Part shown: positions 24,367 to 32,406 of the stretch, in pieces | Numbering within the stretch: position 1 is the first letter of the stretch | Layout of the letters: every line of letters starts with the position of its first letter | Assembly: GCA_035275065.1 (NCBI GenBank) | Contig: DATENM010000061.1 | Span: 62,001-126,000 of the forward strand | Length of the DNA stretch: 64,000 nucleotides | Direction: 5' to 3' | Origin: Blastocatellia bacterium | GTDB lineage: Bacteria; Acidobacteriota; Blastocatellia; UBA7656 | The notes under the pieces: model-generated | What the model was told of the DNA's origin: nothing | What the model saw: the letters and a program-made list of their open reading frames with translations, nothing else | Database searches by the model: none | Made by a program: the position numbers and the translations under genes

Positions 24367-25680
24367 ATGGAAATGAATCGGCGCGAATTCAATATCGCAA
24401 TGCTCGGCGCAGTCGCCGCGATGGCGACGATGCGCGTCAGCGCGCAGACCGCGCTGCGCGTCAACGCGGCGCGCTTGAACGCTCACCTCGCGGCGCTCGC
24501 CGAGTTCGGCAAGAACCCGCAGGGCGGCGTCAGCCGCGTCGCCTACAGTGACGCCGACCGCCAGGGGCGCGACTATGCGATGCGGCTCATGCGCGAGGCG
24601 CGGCTCGACGTGACGATTGATGCGGCGGGCAACCTCGTCGGGCAGCGCAAGGGCAGCGAAGCGCAAGGCGAGCCGCTGGTCATCGGCTCGCACATCGATT
24701 CCGTCCCCGAAGGCGGCAACTATGACGGCGATGTCGGCTCGCTATCGGCGATTGAAGTGGCGCAGACGCTCGCCGAAAATAACATCACGACGCGCCACCC
24801 GCTCGAAGTCATCATCTTCCAAAACGAAGAAGGCGGCACTATCGGCAGCCACGCGCTCTGTTGCGGGCTGACAGAGAAGCAGTTGAATCTTCCGACCCGC
24901 AGCGGCAAGACGATTCGCGAAGGGCTCAAATTCATCGGCGGCGACCCCGACCGCTTGAGTGCGGCGCGGCGCAAGCGCGGCGACATTGCGGCCTACCTGG
25001 AATTGCATATCGAGCAAGGCGGCCTGCTCGAAGCCGAGAAGATTAACATCGGCGTCGTCGAAGGCATCGTCGGCATCCGCCAGTGGGACGTGACCGTTGA
25101 AGGCTTCGCCAATCACGCTGGCACGACGCCGATGAACCAGCGGCGCGATGCCCTGCTGGCCGGCGCGCGGTTCATTGACGCGGTCAATCGCATCGTCACC
25201 AGCACGCCCGGTCGCCAGGTCGGCACCGTTGGCCGCATTCAAGCTCAACCCGGTGCTTACAATGTGATTCCGGGGCGGGTGACGCTCGGGCTGGAACTGC
25301 GCGACCTCGACGCCGCCAAGATTCAAACCCTCTTCGACCGCATTCACGCTGAAGCCGAGCAGATCGCTAAAGCCACCGGCACGACGTTCGGCTTCAACGA
25401 AGTCAATGCCATCATCCCGGCGCTCACCGACACGCGCCTGCGCAAGCTGATTGACGACACCGCGAAGGGGCTGGGCCTAACGACGAAGCAATTGCCGAGC
25501 GGCGCCGGCCACGACGCGCAAGAGATGGCCAACCTCGGCCCCGTCGGCATGATCTTCATTCCGAGCGTCGGCGGCATCTCGCATTCGCCGCGCGAGTTCT
25601 CACGCCCCGACGACATCGCCAACGGCGCTAATGTTTTGTTGCATAGCTTACTGAAGCTCGATGCGATGAAACTGGCTTGA
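24367..25680 (+). CDS. M20 family Zn hydrolase, N-carbamoyl-amino-acid hydrolase type
   Basis: A 437-residue peptidase-M20 enzyme of the allantoate/carbamoyl amino acid amidohydrolase group. Metal and substrate motifs are GSHIDSVPEGGNYDGDVG, FQNEEGGTIGS, LELHIEQGG, NHAGTTPMNQRRDA and SGAGHDAQEMA. The Glu pair in QNEEGG supplies the base and a metal ligand. The N-terminus (NRREF plus a hydrophobic segment ending VSAQ) looks like a Tat signal, so it probably acts in the periplasm with one or two Zn or Mn ions. The exact substrate (N-carbamoyl amino acid, ureidoglycolate or similar) cannot be decided from sequence. Confidence 0.88.
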   Translation: MEMNRREFNIAMLGAVAAMATMRVSAQTALRVNAARLNAHLAALAEFGKNPQGGVSRVAYSDADRQGRDYAMRLMREARLDVTIDAAGNLVGQRKGSEAQGEPLVIGSHIDSVPEGGNYDGDVGSLSAIEVAQTLAENNITTRHPLEVIIFQNEEGGTIGSHALCCGLTEKQLNLPTRSGKTIREGLKFIGGDPDRLSAARRKRGDIAAYLELHIEQGGLLEAEKINIGVVEGIVGIRQWDVTVEGFANHAGTTPMNQRRDALLAGARFIDAVNRIVTSTPGRQVGTVGRIQAQPGAYNVIPGRVTLGLELRDLDAAKIQTLFDRIHAEAEQIAKATGTTFGFNEVNAIIPALTDTRLRKLIDDTAKGLGLTTKQLPSGAGHDAQEMANLGPVGMIFIPSVGGISHSPREFSRPDDIANGANVLLHSLLKLDAMKLA

Positions 25681-25908
25681 GCCTCCGGCGCAATCCGGCA
25701 ACCTGAGCGTCCGGCGACCGCCTGCTAGACTTCTCTTTGCCGAAATGCTATAACCTTCGCGCCGCGGGGTTGCGGTCAAACCCACTCTTCAGTTTCAGTT
25801 CGAACGAGACAGAGCGAAAACAACGGCCCGCTCGGTGCGGGACCTGCCGCGGGACTGTCGCCGCAGCGTCGGCGGTGGGTGGCAGGTGGCGCGAAAGGAG
25901 CAACGGTT

Positions 25909-27339
25909 ATGGACCCAATGGCGATTGTTGTCTATCTCGGCAAGGAGGCCGCCTTCAAACTGCTTGAAGTCGGAATTGAACAGGCGCTGGGCGTCGAAAT
26001 CCAGGGCATCACCGTGGAAGCCTATGCCAAGCAGGCGGTGCTGGGGATCTTTCTCATGCAAGGCATGCGACCCGAGCCGGATTTTGAGCATCGGGCCGAG
26101 ATGCGCTTCAAGGAGCTGGATAACAAGATCGCTGACCTGCGCAAAGACCTGACCGAGCTGAAAAATGAGATGACTGAATTCAAATGGCATGTGCAGACCC
26201 TGTTCTATGAAGCCCGCGAAGAAGAGCTCTGGCAGACGATGTTACAGATTGAGAACTCGGCAGACACCTACTACGCGCTGCTGCACACGCTGGGCACGTC
26301 AAAAGCATCGCTGGACAAGCGCAAGGAACGCGCGCTGGAACTGGCCAACACCATCCTCGCCAGCCCCGTGGTCGCCAACATCGCCAACGCCCGGCTCGCC
26401 TTGCTCGGCGATGACGTCGGCGGCGGGGGCCGCGAGCGCGTGCGTGGCTTCCTGGAGATTTGGAAGCAGCAGGCGTTGCGTGAAGCCGACCTCGGCTGGA
26501 GCGGCGAGCGGCTGTTTGAGATTTACGGTCTGCTCGAAGCGAAGTTCACCCGCGCCCTGATCATTCAAGTGAAGTGCGCCCGGCTGTTGATGGAAGCCCA
26601 CCAGGCGTTGCACCTGGACGACGCTTCGCATAAGAGCGCGGCGGATTACTTCGCCGATACGTTCTACCCGATGCTCAAGACGGAAGTGCAGGGCTTCCGC
26701 GACATCATCGAATCGCTGGCCATCAACCTGTTGCCGCTGCCCGATGCGCCGATGGCTTCGATGAAAATCCCCGACGAAATCGGCGTGCTGCTGGCGGCAG
26801 TTGACCTCTACGTCGCCCGCGCCCTGAGCGGCAAGCTGAAGGCGGACCCGCCGCAGGTCAGCGGGCGCAAGCTCGAAGAACTGCCGGCGCTGGCGAGTTG
26901 CTGGGGCCGCGTGATCGTGCCGGGCACGCGCTGGATACGCCGCGCGCCGGGCGCGAAAGAACCGGCGCGCGCGACGATCACCGCGCAGGACGGCCGCTCG
27001 TTCACCTGCAAGGGACGGCTCGAAGTGCGCGCCGTGAGCTTCACGCCATACGAGGGAGCGAGCGGCAAGAAGCTACATCAAGGCTATGAGTTTTACGTGT
27101 CGAACACGCCACGCGACATGGACAAGATGGTAGTGGCGCAGTTCGTTCCCGAAGAGGTGATGCCGGCGGATGTCGCCGGCCCGCTCGACGTGCGCCTCGA
27201 AGATCAGAACGGCGAGCTGCTGGCGCAGACCAGGGCGCTGTTGATTCCTGTTGCGATAGACGAGAAAAAACAGGCCACCGTTCCTTACGGCACTTTCACG
27301 ATGAGCTTCACAGGCGGCGCTCAGGTGCGCCGCAAGTAG
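25909..27339 (+). CDS. Unrecognised 476-residue protein with coiled coil
   Basis: I do not recognise a family. The N-terminal 70 residues are helical, followed by a coiled coil (about 60-95: FKELDNKIADLRKDLTELKN), a long all-helical region to about residue 310, and a beta-rich C-terminal 150 residues. There is no signal peptide or clear membrane segment. The ATG at 25909 follows AAAGGAG. The next gene starts 12 bp after its stop with its own AGGAG, so they form a two-gene unit. A long helical bundle plus beta domain, partnered with a beta protein, could suit a pore-forming or contractile-type system, but this is speculation. Confidence 0.7.
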   Translation: MDPMAIVVYLGKEAAFKLLEVGIEQALGVEIQGITVEAYAKQAVLGIFLMQGMRPEPDFEHRAEMRFKELDNKIADLRKDLTELKNEMTEFKWHVQTLFYEAREEELWQTMLQIENSADTYYALLHTLGTSKASLDKRKERALELANTILASPVVANIANARLALLGDDVGGGGRERVRGFLEIWKQQALREADLGWSGERLFEIYGLLEAKFTRALIIQVKCARLLMEAHQALHLDDASHKSAADYFADTFYPMLKTEVQGFRDIIESLAINLLPLPDAPMASMKIPDEIGVLLAAVDLYVARALSGKLKADPPQVSGRKLEELPALASCWGRVIVPGTRWIRRAPGAKEPARATITAQDGRSFTCKGRLEVRAVSFTPYEGASGKKLHQGYEFYVSNTPRDMDKMVVAQFVPEEVMPADVAGPLDVRLEDQNGELLAQTRALLIPVAIDEKKQATVPYGTFTMSFTGGAQVRRK

Positions 27340-27351
27340 GAGGAGAAGGCG

Positions 27352-27936
27352 ATGAAATTCCGTGTCGGCGGCGACAACCGCAATGGTTCGATCTCGGTCA
27401 AGAGCGGCACCCGGGGAGATTCGCGCGATGAGAATTACAACGTCACCAGCGAGAACCAATACAAAAAGTTCAACCGCGTGCTGGAGCAACGCGCCGGCAC
27501 GGGCGCCGCGACAATCGCGGCGCGGCTGGAGACTTCCTCGGAATATATCGGCTTCAACAAAGATAACTATGAATGCCTGGGGCTGACGTTTTCGAGCAAG
27601 GGCACCCTCACGTTGCCGCAAGACCCCGCGGCCACCGGTCAGGCCATCATCCAGGAATCGATCTGGATGAACATCCGCATCGAGCAGACTGGCAAGGTGC
27701 AGCTCGTGGCCTCGGTCATCGCCGACCTCGACATCGCCGAAGTCTCGTTTCAAGGCCCGTCGTTCGACAAGCCTGTGCGCATCTTCGACGACGCCGACCA
27801 GACGCTCAACATCACCAAGCCGGGCGAATACAGCCTGCGCGGCGGCTATCAGTTGAGCGTGCGTGTGCCGGCGAGCGGCCTCGGCGGGCGGCCCATCAAC
27901 ATCGAGATTCAAGCCCGGCTGACCCCCGCGTCATAG
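27352..27936 (+). CDS. Unrecognised 194-residue beta-rich protein
   Basis: No family recognised. The sequence is dominated by alternating hydrophobic/polar segments (IWMNIRIEQTGKVQLVASVIA, YQLSVRVPASG), which predicts a beta sandwich. It has no signal peptide, cysteine cluster or catalytic motif. It starts 12 bp after the 476-residue gene with AGGAG before the ATG, so both are probably made together and may interact. A REP-like palindrome follows at 28025. Confidence 0.7.
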   Translation: MKFRVGGDNRNGSISVKSGTRGDSRDENYNVTSENQYKKFNRVLEQRAGTGAATIAARLETSSEYIGFNKDNYECLGLTFSSKGTLTLPQDPAATGQAIIQESIWMNIRIEQTGKVQLVASVIADLDIAEVSFQGPSFDKPVRIFDDADQTLNITKPGEYSLRGGYQLSVRVPASGLGGRPINIEIQARLTPAS

Positions 27937-28024
27937 CACAACCGCCGAGGCGCTTAACCGAGCGGCGACGGCGCAAAAAACCAGCGGCGCTTCGGACGGG
28001 TCCGAAGCGCCGCTGATTGGTTTG

Positions 28025-28084
28025 ATGTGGCGCAAGCTGTTAGCTTGCGCAAGTCCGAGCGCAAGCTAACAGCTTGCGCCACAT
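28025..28084. repeat. REP-like palindrome, 26-bp arms, 8-nt loop
   Basis: Perfect 26-bp arms around AAGTCCGA. Each arm also contains the smaller palindrome GCGCAAGCTGTTAGCTTGCGC-like unit, so it could form a cruciform with side hairpins. It has the same architecture as the element at 17115. It lies between convergent genes. Confidence 0.85.
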
Positions 28085-28099
28085 GGATATGCTCTAATT

Positions 28100-29266
28100 C
28101 TATCCGGCCTGCGCCGCCAGCCCGACGGCTTTTTCCGCCGCGTCTTTCATCCCCGAAGCGGTCACAAATCCGAGGCCCGATTCATCGATCAGCCGGCGGC
28201 CCTCTTCGACGTTTGTGCCTTCAAGGCGAACGACCACCGGCACGGTGATGCCGATGTTGCGGGCCGCGGCGATGACGCCGCTCGCCACCATGTCTGTGCG
28301 CACGATGCCGCCAAAGATGTTGATCAACACCGCCTTGACGTTCTCGTCGCTCAACAAGATTCGGAAGGCGTTTTCGACTCGCGCCTGCGACGCGCCGCCG
28401 CCGACGTCAAGGAAGTTCGCCGGCTCGCCGCCCGCCAGTTTAATAATGTCCATCGTCGCCATGGCCAGGCCCGCGCCGTTCACCATACAGCCGATGTTGC
28501 CGTCGAGCTTGATGTAGTTCAAATCATGCTTCGACGCTTCGATTTCCAGCGGCTCTTCTTCGCTGAGATCGCGCAGCTCGGCGTACTCTTTGTGGCGATA
28601 CAAAGCGTTGTCGTCAAAGTTGAGCTTGGCGTCGAGCGCGTACAGCTCGCCGTCTTCGGTCAGCAAGAAGGGATTGATTTCGGCGAGCGAGCAGTCGAGA
28701 TCAACGACGGCGCGGTAGAGCGCCACCATGAACTTCACAGCCTTATTGACCGACTCTTTCGGGATGCCGATGCCAAAGGCGAGCTTGCGCGCCTGAAACG
28801 CCTGCAAGCCGACCGCCGGATCAATGGCTTCCTTCAAAATCTTCTCCGGCTCGCGTGCGGCGACCTCTTCGATCTCCATGCCGCCTGCCGACGACGCCAT
28901 AAAAACCAGCCGCGAAATGGCGCGGTCCAGAACGATGCCGAGATAAAACTCCTGCTTGATCTTCAATCCCTCTTCGATCAAGACGCGGCGCACGGTGCGG
29001 CCTTCGGGGCCGGTCTGGTGCGTCACCAGGTTCATGCCGAGTATCTGGCGGGTCAACGCCTCGGCCTCTTCAGCGGTGCGCGCCAGTTTCACACCGCCGC
29101 CCTTGCCGCGTCCGCCGGCATGAATCTGCGCCTTGACGACGACCGGCAATCCGAGACGCTCGACGACGGCGCGCGCCTGCTCGGCGGCGTCAACCACTTC
29201 GCCGCGCGGCACCGTCACGCCATACTTCGCCAACAGTTGCTTGCCCTGATATTCGTGTATCTTCAT
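28100..29266 (-). CDS. sucC: Succinate-CoA ligase (ADP-forming) beta subunit
   Basis: SucC couples succinyl-CoA cleavage to ATP or GTP formation in the TCA cycle, as a complex with SucD. The 388-residue length is standard. Signature segments are present: [17 protein letters not shown] at the start, [12 protein letters not shown] (ATP-grasp), [51 protein letters not shown] and NIFGGIVR. The partner sucD is usually the next gene downstream, but here a REP-like palindrome and convergent unknown genes follow, so sucD must lie elsewhere. A palindromic repeat lies directly upstream of the start. Confidence 0.97.
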   Translation of the reverse strand: MKIHEYQGKQLLAKYGVTVPRGEVVDAAEQARAVVERLGLPVVVKAQIHAGGRGKGGGVKLARTAEEAEALTRQILGMNLVTHQTGPEGRTVRRVLIEEGLKIKQEFYLGIVLDRAISRLVFMASSAGGMEIEEVAAREPEKILKEAIDPAVGLQAFQARKLAFGIGIPKESVNKAVKFMVALYRAVVDLDCSLAEINPFLLTEDGELYALDAKLNFDDNALYRHKEYAELRDLSEEEPLEIEASKHDLNYIKLDGNIGCMVNGAGLAMATMDIIKLAGGEPANFLDVGGGASQARVENAFRILLSDENVKAVLINIFGGIVRTDMVASGVIAAARNIGITVPVVVRLEGTNVEEGRRLIDESGLGFVTASGMKDAAEKAVGLAAQAG

Positions 29267-29270
29267 TTTC

Positions 29271-29386
29271 AGTAGGCAGGAGGCAGGAAGCAGGAGGCAG
29301 GAAGCAGGAGGCAGTCAATTCGGATTCAACCTTCAGCGTGACGTATCCGATTCGACTGCCTCCTGCCTCCTGCCTCCTGCCTACCG
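29271..29386. repeat. Palindromic simple repeat (GGCAGGAAGCAGGA units)
   Basis: AGGAGGCAGGAAGC units on the left are mirrored by CTGCCTCCTGCCTCC units on the right around a GC-poorer centre. The right arm overlaps the stop codon of the propeller gene at 29381. The left arm lies just upstream of the sucC start. Confidence 0.8.
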
Positions 29387-31675
29387 ACTACTGCTTGCGG
29401 CTCCTCTTTGAAATGTCAGCACGTAGACGCCGCTCGAAAAACTGCCGGCGTAGATGCGATCACGGTCGAACGGGTCGAACGATAATGTCCAGATGCGCGT
29501 CGTCGGCAGCTCGGCGCCGGCAGCGGCATCGAGGCGCTCCCACGAGTAGCCCTTATCGGTCGAGCGATAGACGCCGCCCTTTGAGTATTCGGCAACCATC
29601 ACCTCGTCGGGATTCGCCGGGTTGAAGACCACCGAAGTGAAATCGCCTGCCGGCAGTCCGCCGCCGCGCCGCACCCAGGTGCGCCCGCCATTGGTCGAGC
29701 GGAAGAGGTTCTGATTGGTGCCGAGCAGGATCGTCTGCGGATCGTTGGGCGCCTGGGCGATGGCTTTCACAGACATGTCGTTCGGGCCGCGGTCGGTGTG
29801 CGTCCACGATCCGCCGCCGTCTTCAGAAATGTAGAGCCCCTCTTTCGTGCCGACCAGGATGCGCCGCGGCGTATCTTTATGCGTCGACACAGAGTAGACG
29901 CGCCCGTTCGGGTCATAGCTGCCGAGGTAGACTTTCTCCCAGCCCTTCGATTCGTCGAAGGTGCGATAGAGCCCATCCATCGTCGCCGCCAGCAAGCCGC
30001 GCCGGCCTTCGCCGTCAACGAAGCTCGTCAGGTCGTCAACTTCGCGCGTCAGCTCGAACATCGACGGGCCGAGAGGCTCGACCGGCTCGACCGGCTTTTT
30101 CTCTTTCTTCGGGGCGCGGCGCTGTGACGATTTTTTCGCGCCGCGCGACTTCTGCGCAACGACCATCGCGACAGGCACCGCCTGGTACTGGCCGAGGCCG
30201 CGCGAAGCCGGCAGCGGTTGCGGATCAACGACGCCGGCGCGGCGGCCGCGCTTGCCGCGCACAGGCTTCTTCACGGGCTTTTCGACCTTCACCTGGGCTT
30301 TGCCGACGAAGGCCCAGCTCGCGCCGCGGTCATTGGAGCGAAAGACGCCGGTGTTGGTGCCGGCGTAGATCACGCTCGGATCGTCAGGCATTTGATAAAA
30401 GGCGAAGACGTCGCGTGTGCCCAGTCCGCGTGATGACGACTGCCACGATTCGCCGCCGTCGCCGGAAACAAAAACGCTGCCGGCAGAGCCATCGTGAAAG
30501 ACGCTCGCCAGCAACCGCCCGCGTTCCTGCGCGTCAGGCTGTATGGCCAGGATGTGGCGGTGGATGAAGCCTGTGTTGGCTTGCGCGAAATCGTCGCCCA
30601 GATTGTCTGACGTCAGCACGCCGTAATCGTCTGTGGCGATCAAGACGCGCTGCGGCTTGTCCGGGGTGACGATGACCGAGCGAATGACATGGCTCTTCGA
30701 GGTCACCAGCATCCAGCGCTTGCCGCCGTCTTTGGTGCGCCACAACCCTTCGCTGGTGCCGGCGAAGACGATGTTCGGATTGGTCGGGTGCGGCAGCAGG
30801 TAATAGGTGCGGCGCGCGGTGAACGGGATGCCGGGAATCTTAACCCAGTGCGCGCCCGCCGAGTTCGAGCGGTAGATGCCGCTGCACGCATTCAGATAAA
30901 CCAGCTCGGGGTGCGTCGGGTCAACCGAGATGCCGAAGATGTCCGAATCGTCAATGACGCCGTTGCCCTTGTAACCGGTCTGCTTCCAGGTCACGCCGCC
31001 GTCGGTCGTCTTCCAGGGCAGGTGCCAGGTGCCGACATAAATTTCGTTCGGGTTGCGCGGGTGGATGGCAATCGATTCGATGTTGTGAATCTCTTTGTCG
31101 CCTTCGGGCGAGATGCGCTGCCAGGTGTGGCCGGCGTCGGTCGAGCGCCAGGTGCCGTTGAGCTTGGGGTCGTCGTTGGCGCTGCCGGCCATGACGATAT
31201 TCGAATCCGATGGCGCAATGGCCAGCGAGCGCACAGACATCCGCTTGGTGCCGTCGAGCAGCTTCCAGTGCTCGCCGCCGTCTTCGCTCTTAAAGACGCC
31301 GCCATCAACATCGCGCGCCACCGCCCATGCGCCGACATAGATAATGCGGTTGTCGCGCGGATCGATGGCGATGCTGTCAACCGACAGGCCGCGCTCGCCG
31401 ACGCCGGGCTTCAACCGCCGCCAGGTGCGCGCGCCATCGGTCGAGCGAAAGATTTGCCCGTCGCTGGTGCCCAGATATAACAGGTTGCTGTCATCGGGCG
31501 CAGCCACCAGCGTGCGCACGTCGCCGCCCCACGGGCCAGTGACTTCCCACTGGCGAATCTCTTTGGGGTCGGTCGTCATGGTGATGATGTCGTGCGGCCC
31601 GTCGGCCCTCACAGGCACGGACGACACCACGAGCGTGAAGATCAGCATGAAGAAGGGGAGGTGACGAATTCTCAT
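29381..31675 (-). CDS. Secreted BNR/VPS10-like beta-propeller protein
   Basis: A signal peptide (LPFFMLIFTLVVSSVPVRA) is followed by a long series of propeller blades with the sialidase/Ycf48-type signature: IFRSTDGARTW, VFKSEDGGEHW, WRSTDAGHTW, LFRSTNGGRTW, VYRSTDKGYSW. Such proteins are often annotated as glycosyl hydrolase or sortilin-like but usually lack catalytic residues. A basic, Lys- and Pro-rich insertion (about 465-540) divides the propeller region. It is probably an extracellular binding protein. An ATG at 31675 (TTG at 31678 also possible) is used as start. Its stop lies within a palindromic repeat. Confidence 0.85.
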   Translation of the reverse strand: MRIRHLPFFMLIFTLVVSSVPVRADGPHDIITMTTDPKEIRQWEVTGPWGGDVRTLVAAPDDSNLLYLGTSDGQIFRSTDGARTWRRLKPGVGERGLSVDSIAIDPRDNRIIYVGAWAVARDVDGGVFKSEDGGEHWKLLDGTKRMSVRSLAIAPSDSNIVMAGSANDDPKLNGTWRSTDAGHTWQRISPEGDKEIHNIESIAIHPRNPNEIYVGTWHLPWKTTDGGVTWKQTGYKGNGVIDDSDIFGISVDPTHPELVYLNACSGIYRSNSAGAHWVKIPGIPFTARRTYYLLPHPTNPNIVFAGTSEGLWRTKDGGKRWMLVTSKSHVIRSVIVTPDKPQRVLIATDDYGVLTSDNLGDDFAQANTGFIHRHILAIQPDAQERGRLLASVFHDGSAGSVFVSGDGGESWQSSSRGLGTRDVFAFYQMPDDPSVIYAGTNTGVFRSNDRGASWAFVGKAQVKVEKPVKKPVRGKRGRRAGVVDPQPLPASRGLGQYQAVPVAMVVAQKSRGAKKSSQRRAPKKEKKPVEPVEPLGPSMFELTREVDDLTSFVDGEGRRGLLAATMDGLYRTFDESKGWEKVYLGSYDPNGRVYSVSTHKDTPRRILVGTKEGLYISEDGGGSWTHTDRGPNDMSVKAIAQAPNDPQTILLGTNQNLFRSTNGGRTWVRRGGGLPAGDFTSVVFNPANPDEVMVAEYSKGGVYRSTDKGYSWERLDAAAGAELPTTRIWTLSFDPFDRDRIYAGSFSSGVYVLTFQRGAASSSR

Positions 31676-32013
31676 CAACTGCGTCTACTCCTTACGTTTC
31701 AAATCTTAGCATACGAGTGGCAATGGCCTGAAGGCGGCGCGATGCAAGGTCCTTTCGGGCGACTCTGAATATACAATGGCGGACCGACGAGCGAAAAGCA
31801 GAAAGGCGCAATGTCGAAAAGTTGCAAGGAAAGTTCCGCGCGCCAGTTGCAATACAATGCACGGAGAGCCGGCCGACAAGCTAAGGAAGCGGCCCGCGCG
31901 CCATTTCAGCCGCGCCCGGCGAAAAAAAATAGCGATTCCAAAAAGTTATGCTATGATGCGCGGCGTGATATCAACCCCTTCGGACGATAGGAAACAATAA
32001 AAGGAGAAAGAAA
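31676..32013. promoter_or_regulatory. Divergent intergenic region with promoter-like AT stretch
   Basis: About 340 bases between divergent genes. An AT-rich stretch near 31922-31960 (AAAAAAAATAGCGATTCC, then TATGCTATGAT) looks like a promoter for the gene at 32014. A short open frame in the first half is not convincing. Confidence 0.4.
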
Positions 32014-32376
32014 ATGGCTTGCTCAATGGATATGCTCGACGTTATCGCTCTGCCCGGCCCGTCGGGGCCGGTCCCCGACGGCATGAAGGTCGCATCGCTT
32101 GCCGGCCCAGACGTCCTGCAACCCGCGCCCGCCTGCCCTGTGCTGGCCATCGGCGGCTTCACGCTTTGGCCGATGAGCTATATCGATAATCGCGTTAGCT
32201 TTGGCATGGTCATGTACAACGTGCAATGGGAAGTGGTCAATCAGGTGGAAAAACCCGGCGCGCGCTATATCTACCAGATCACCACGGATGAGAATGCTCA
32301 GACGGTGACTTTTGCGGGGCAAGCTAATCAGACGGTCACCATGTCGCTGGACGAGATTTGCGAGATGCTCTATTAA
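32014..32376 (+). CDS. Small protein of unknown function, 120 residues
   Basis: Not recognised. It has AAAAGGAGAAAGAAA before the ATG, a strong ribosome site. The product begins MACSMDMLDVIALPG and is Pro- and Gly-rich early, then predicted beta (FTLWPMSYIDN, YQITTDENAQTVTFAG), ending in an acidic helix (MSLDEICEMLY). There is no signal peptide. A promoter-like AT-rich stretch lies upstream, so it is likely a single-gene unit. Confidence 0.7.
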   Translation: MACSMDMLDVIALPGPSGPVPDGMKVASLAGPDVLQPAPACPVLAIGGFTLWPMSYIDNRVSFGMVMYNVQWEVVNQVEKPGARYIYQITTDENAQTVTFAGQANQTVTMSLDEICEMLY

Positions 32377-32406
32377 GTCTCGCGGCCCACACAGCTCACA
32401 GCCCAA

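Noticed and set aside
31776..32000. Small basic frame (74 codons) before the gene at 32014
   Set aside because: Composition is biased and there is no ribosome site; the AT-rich part fits a promoter.
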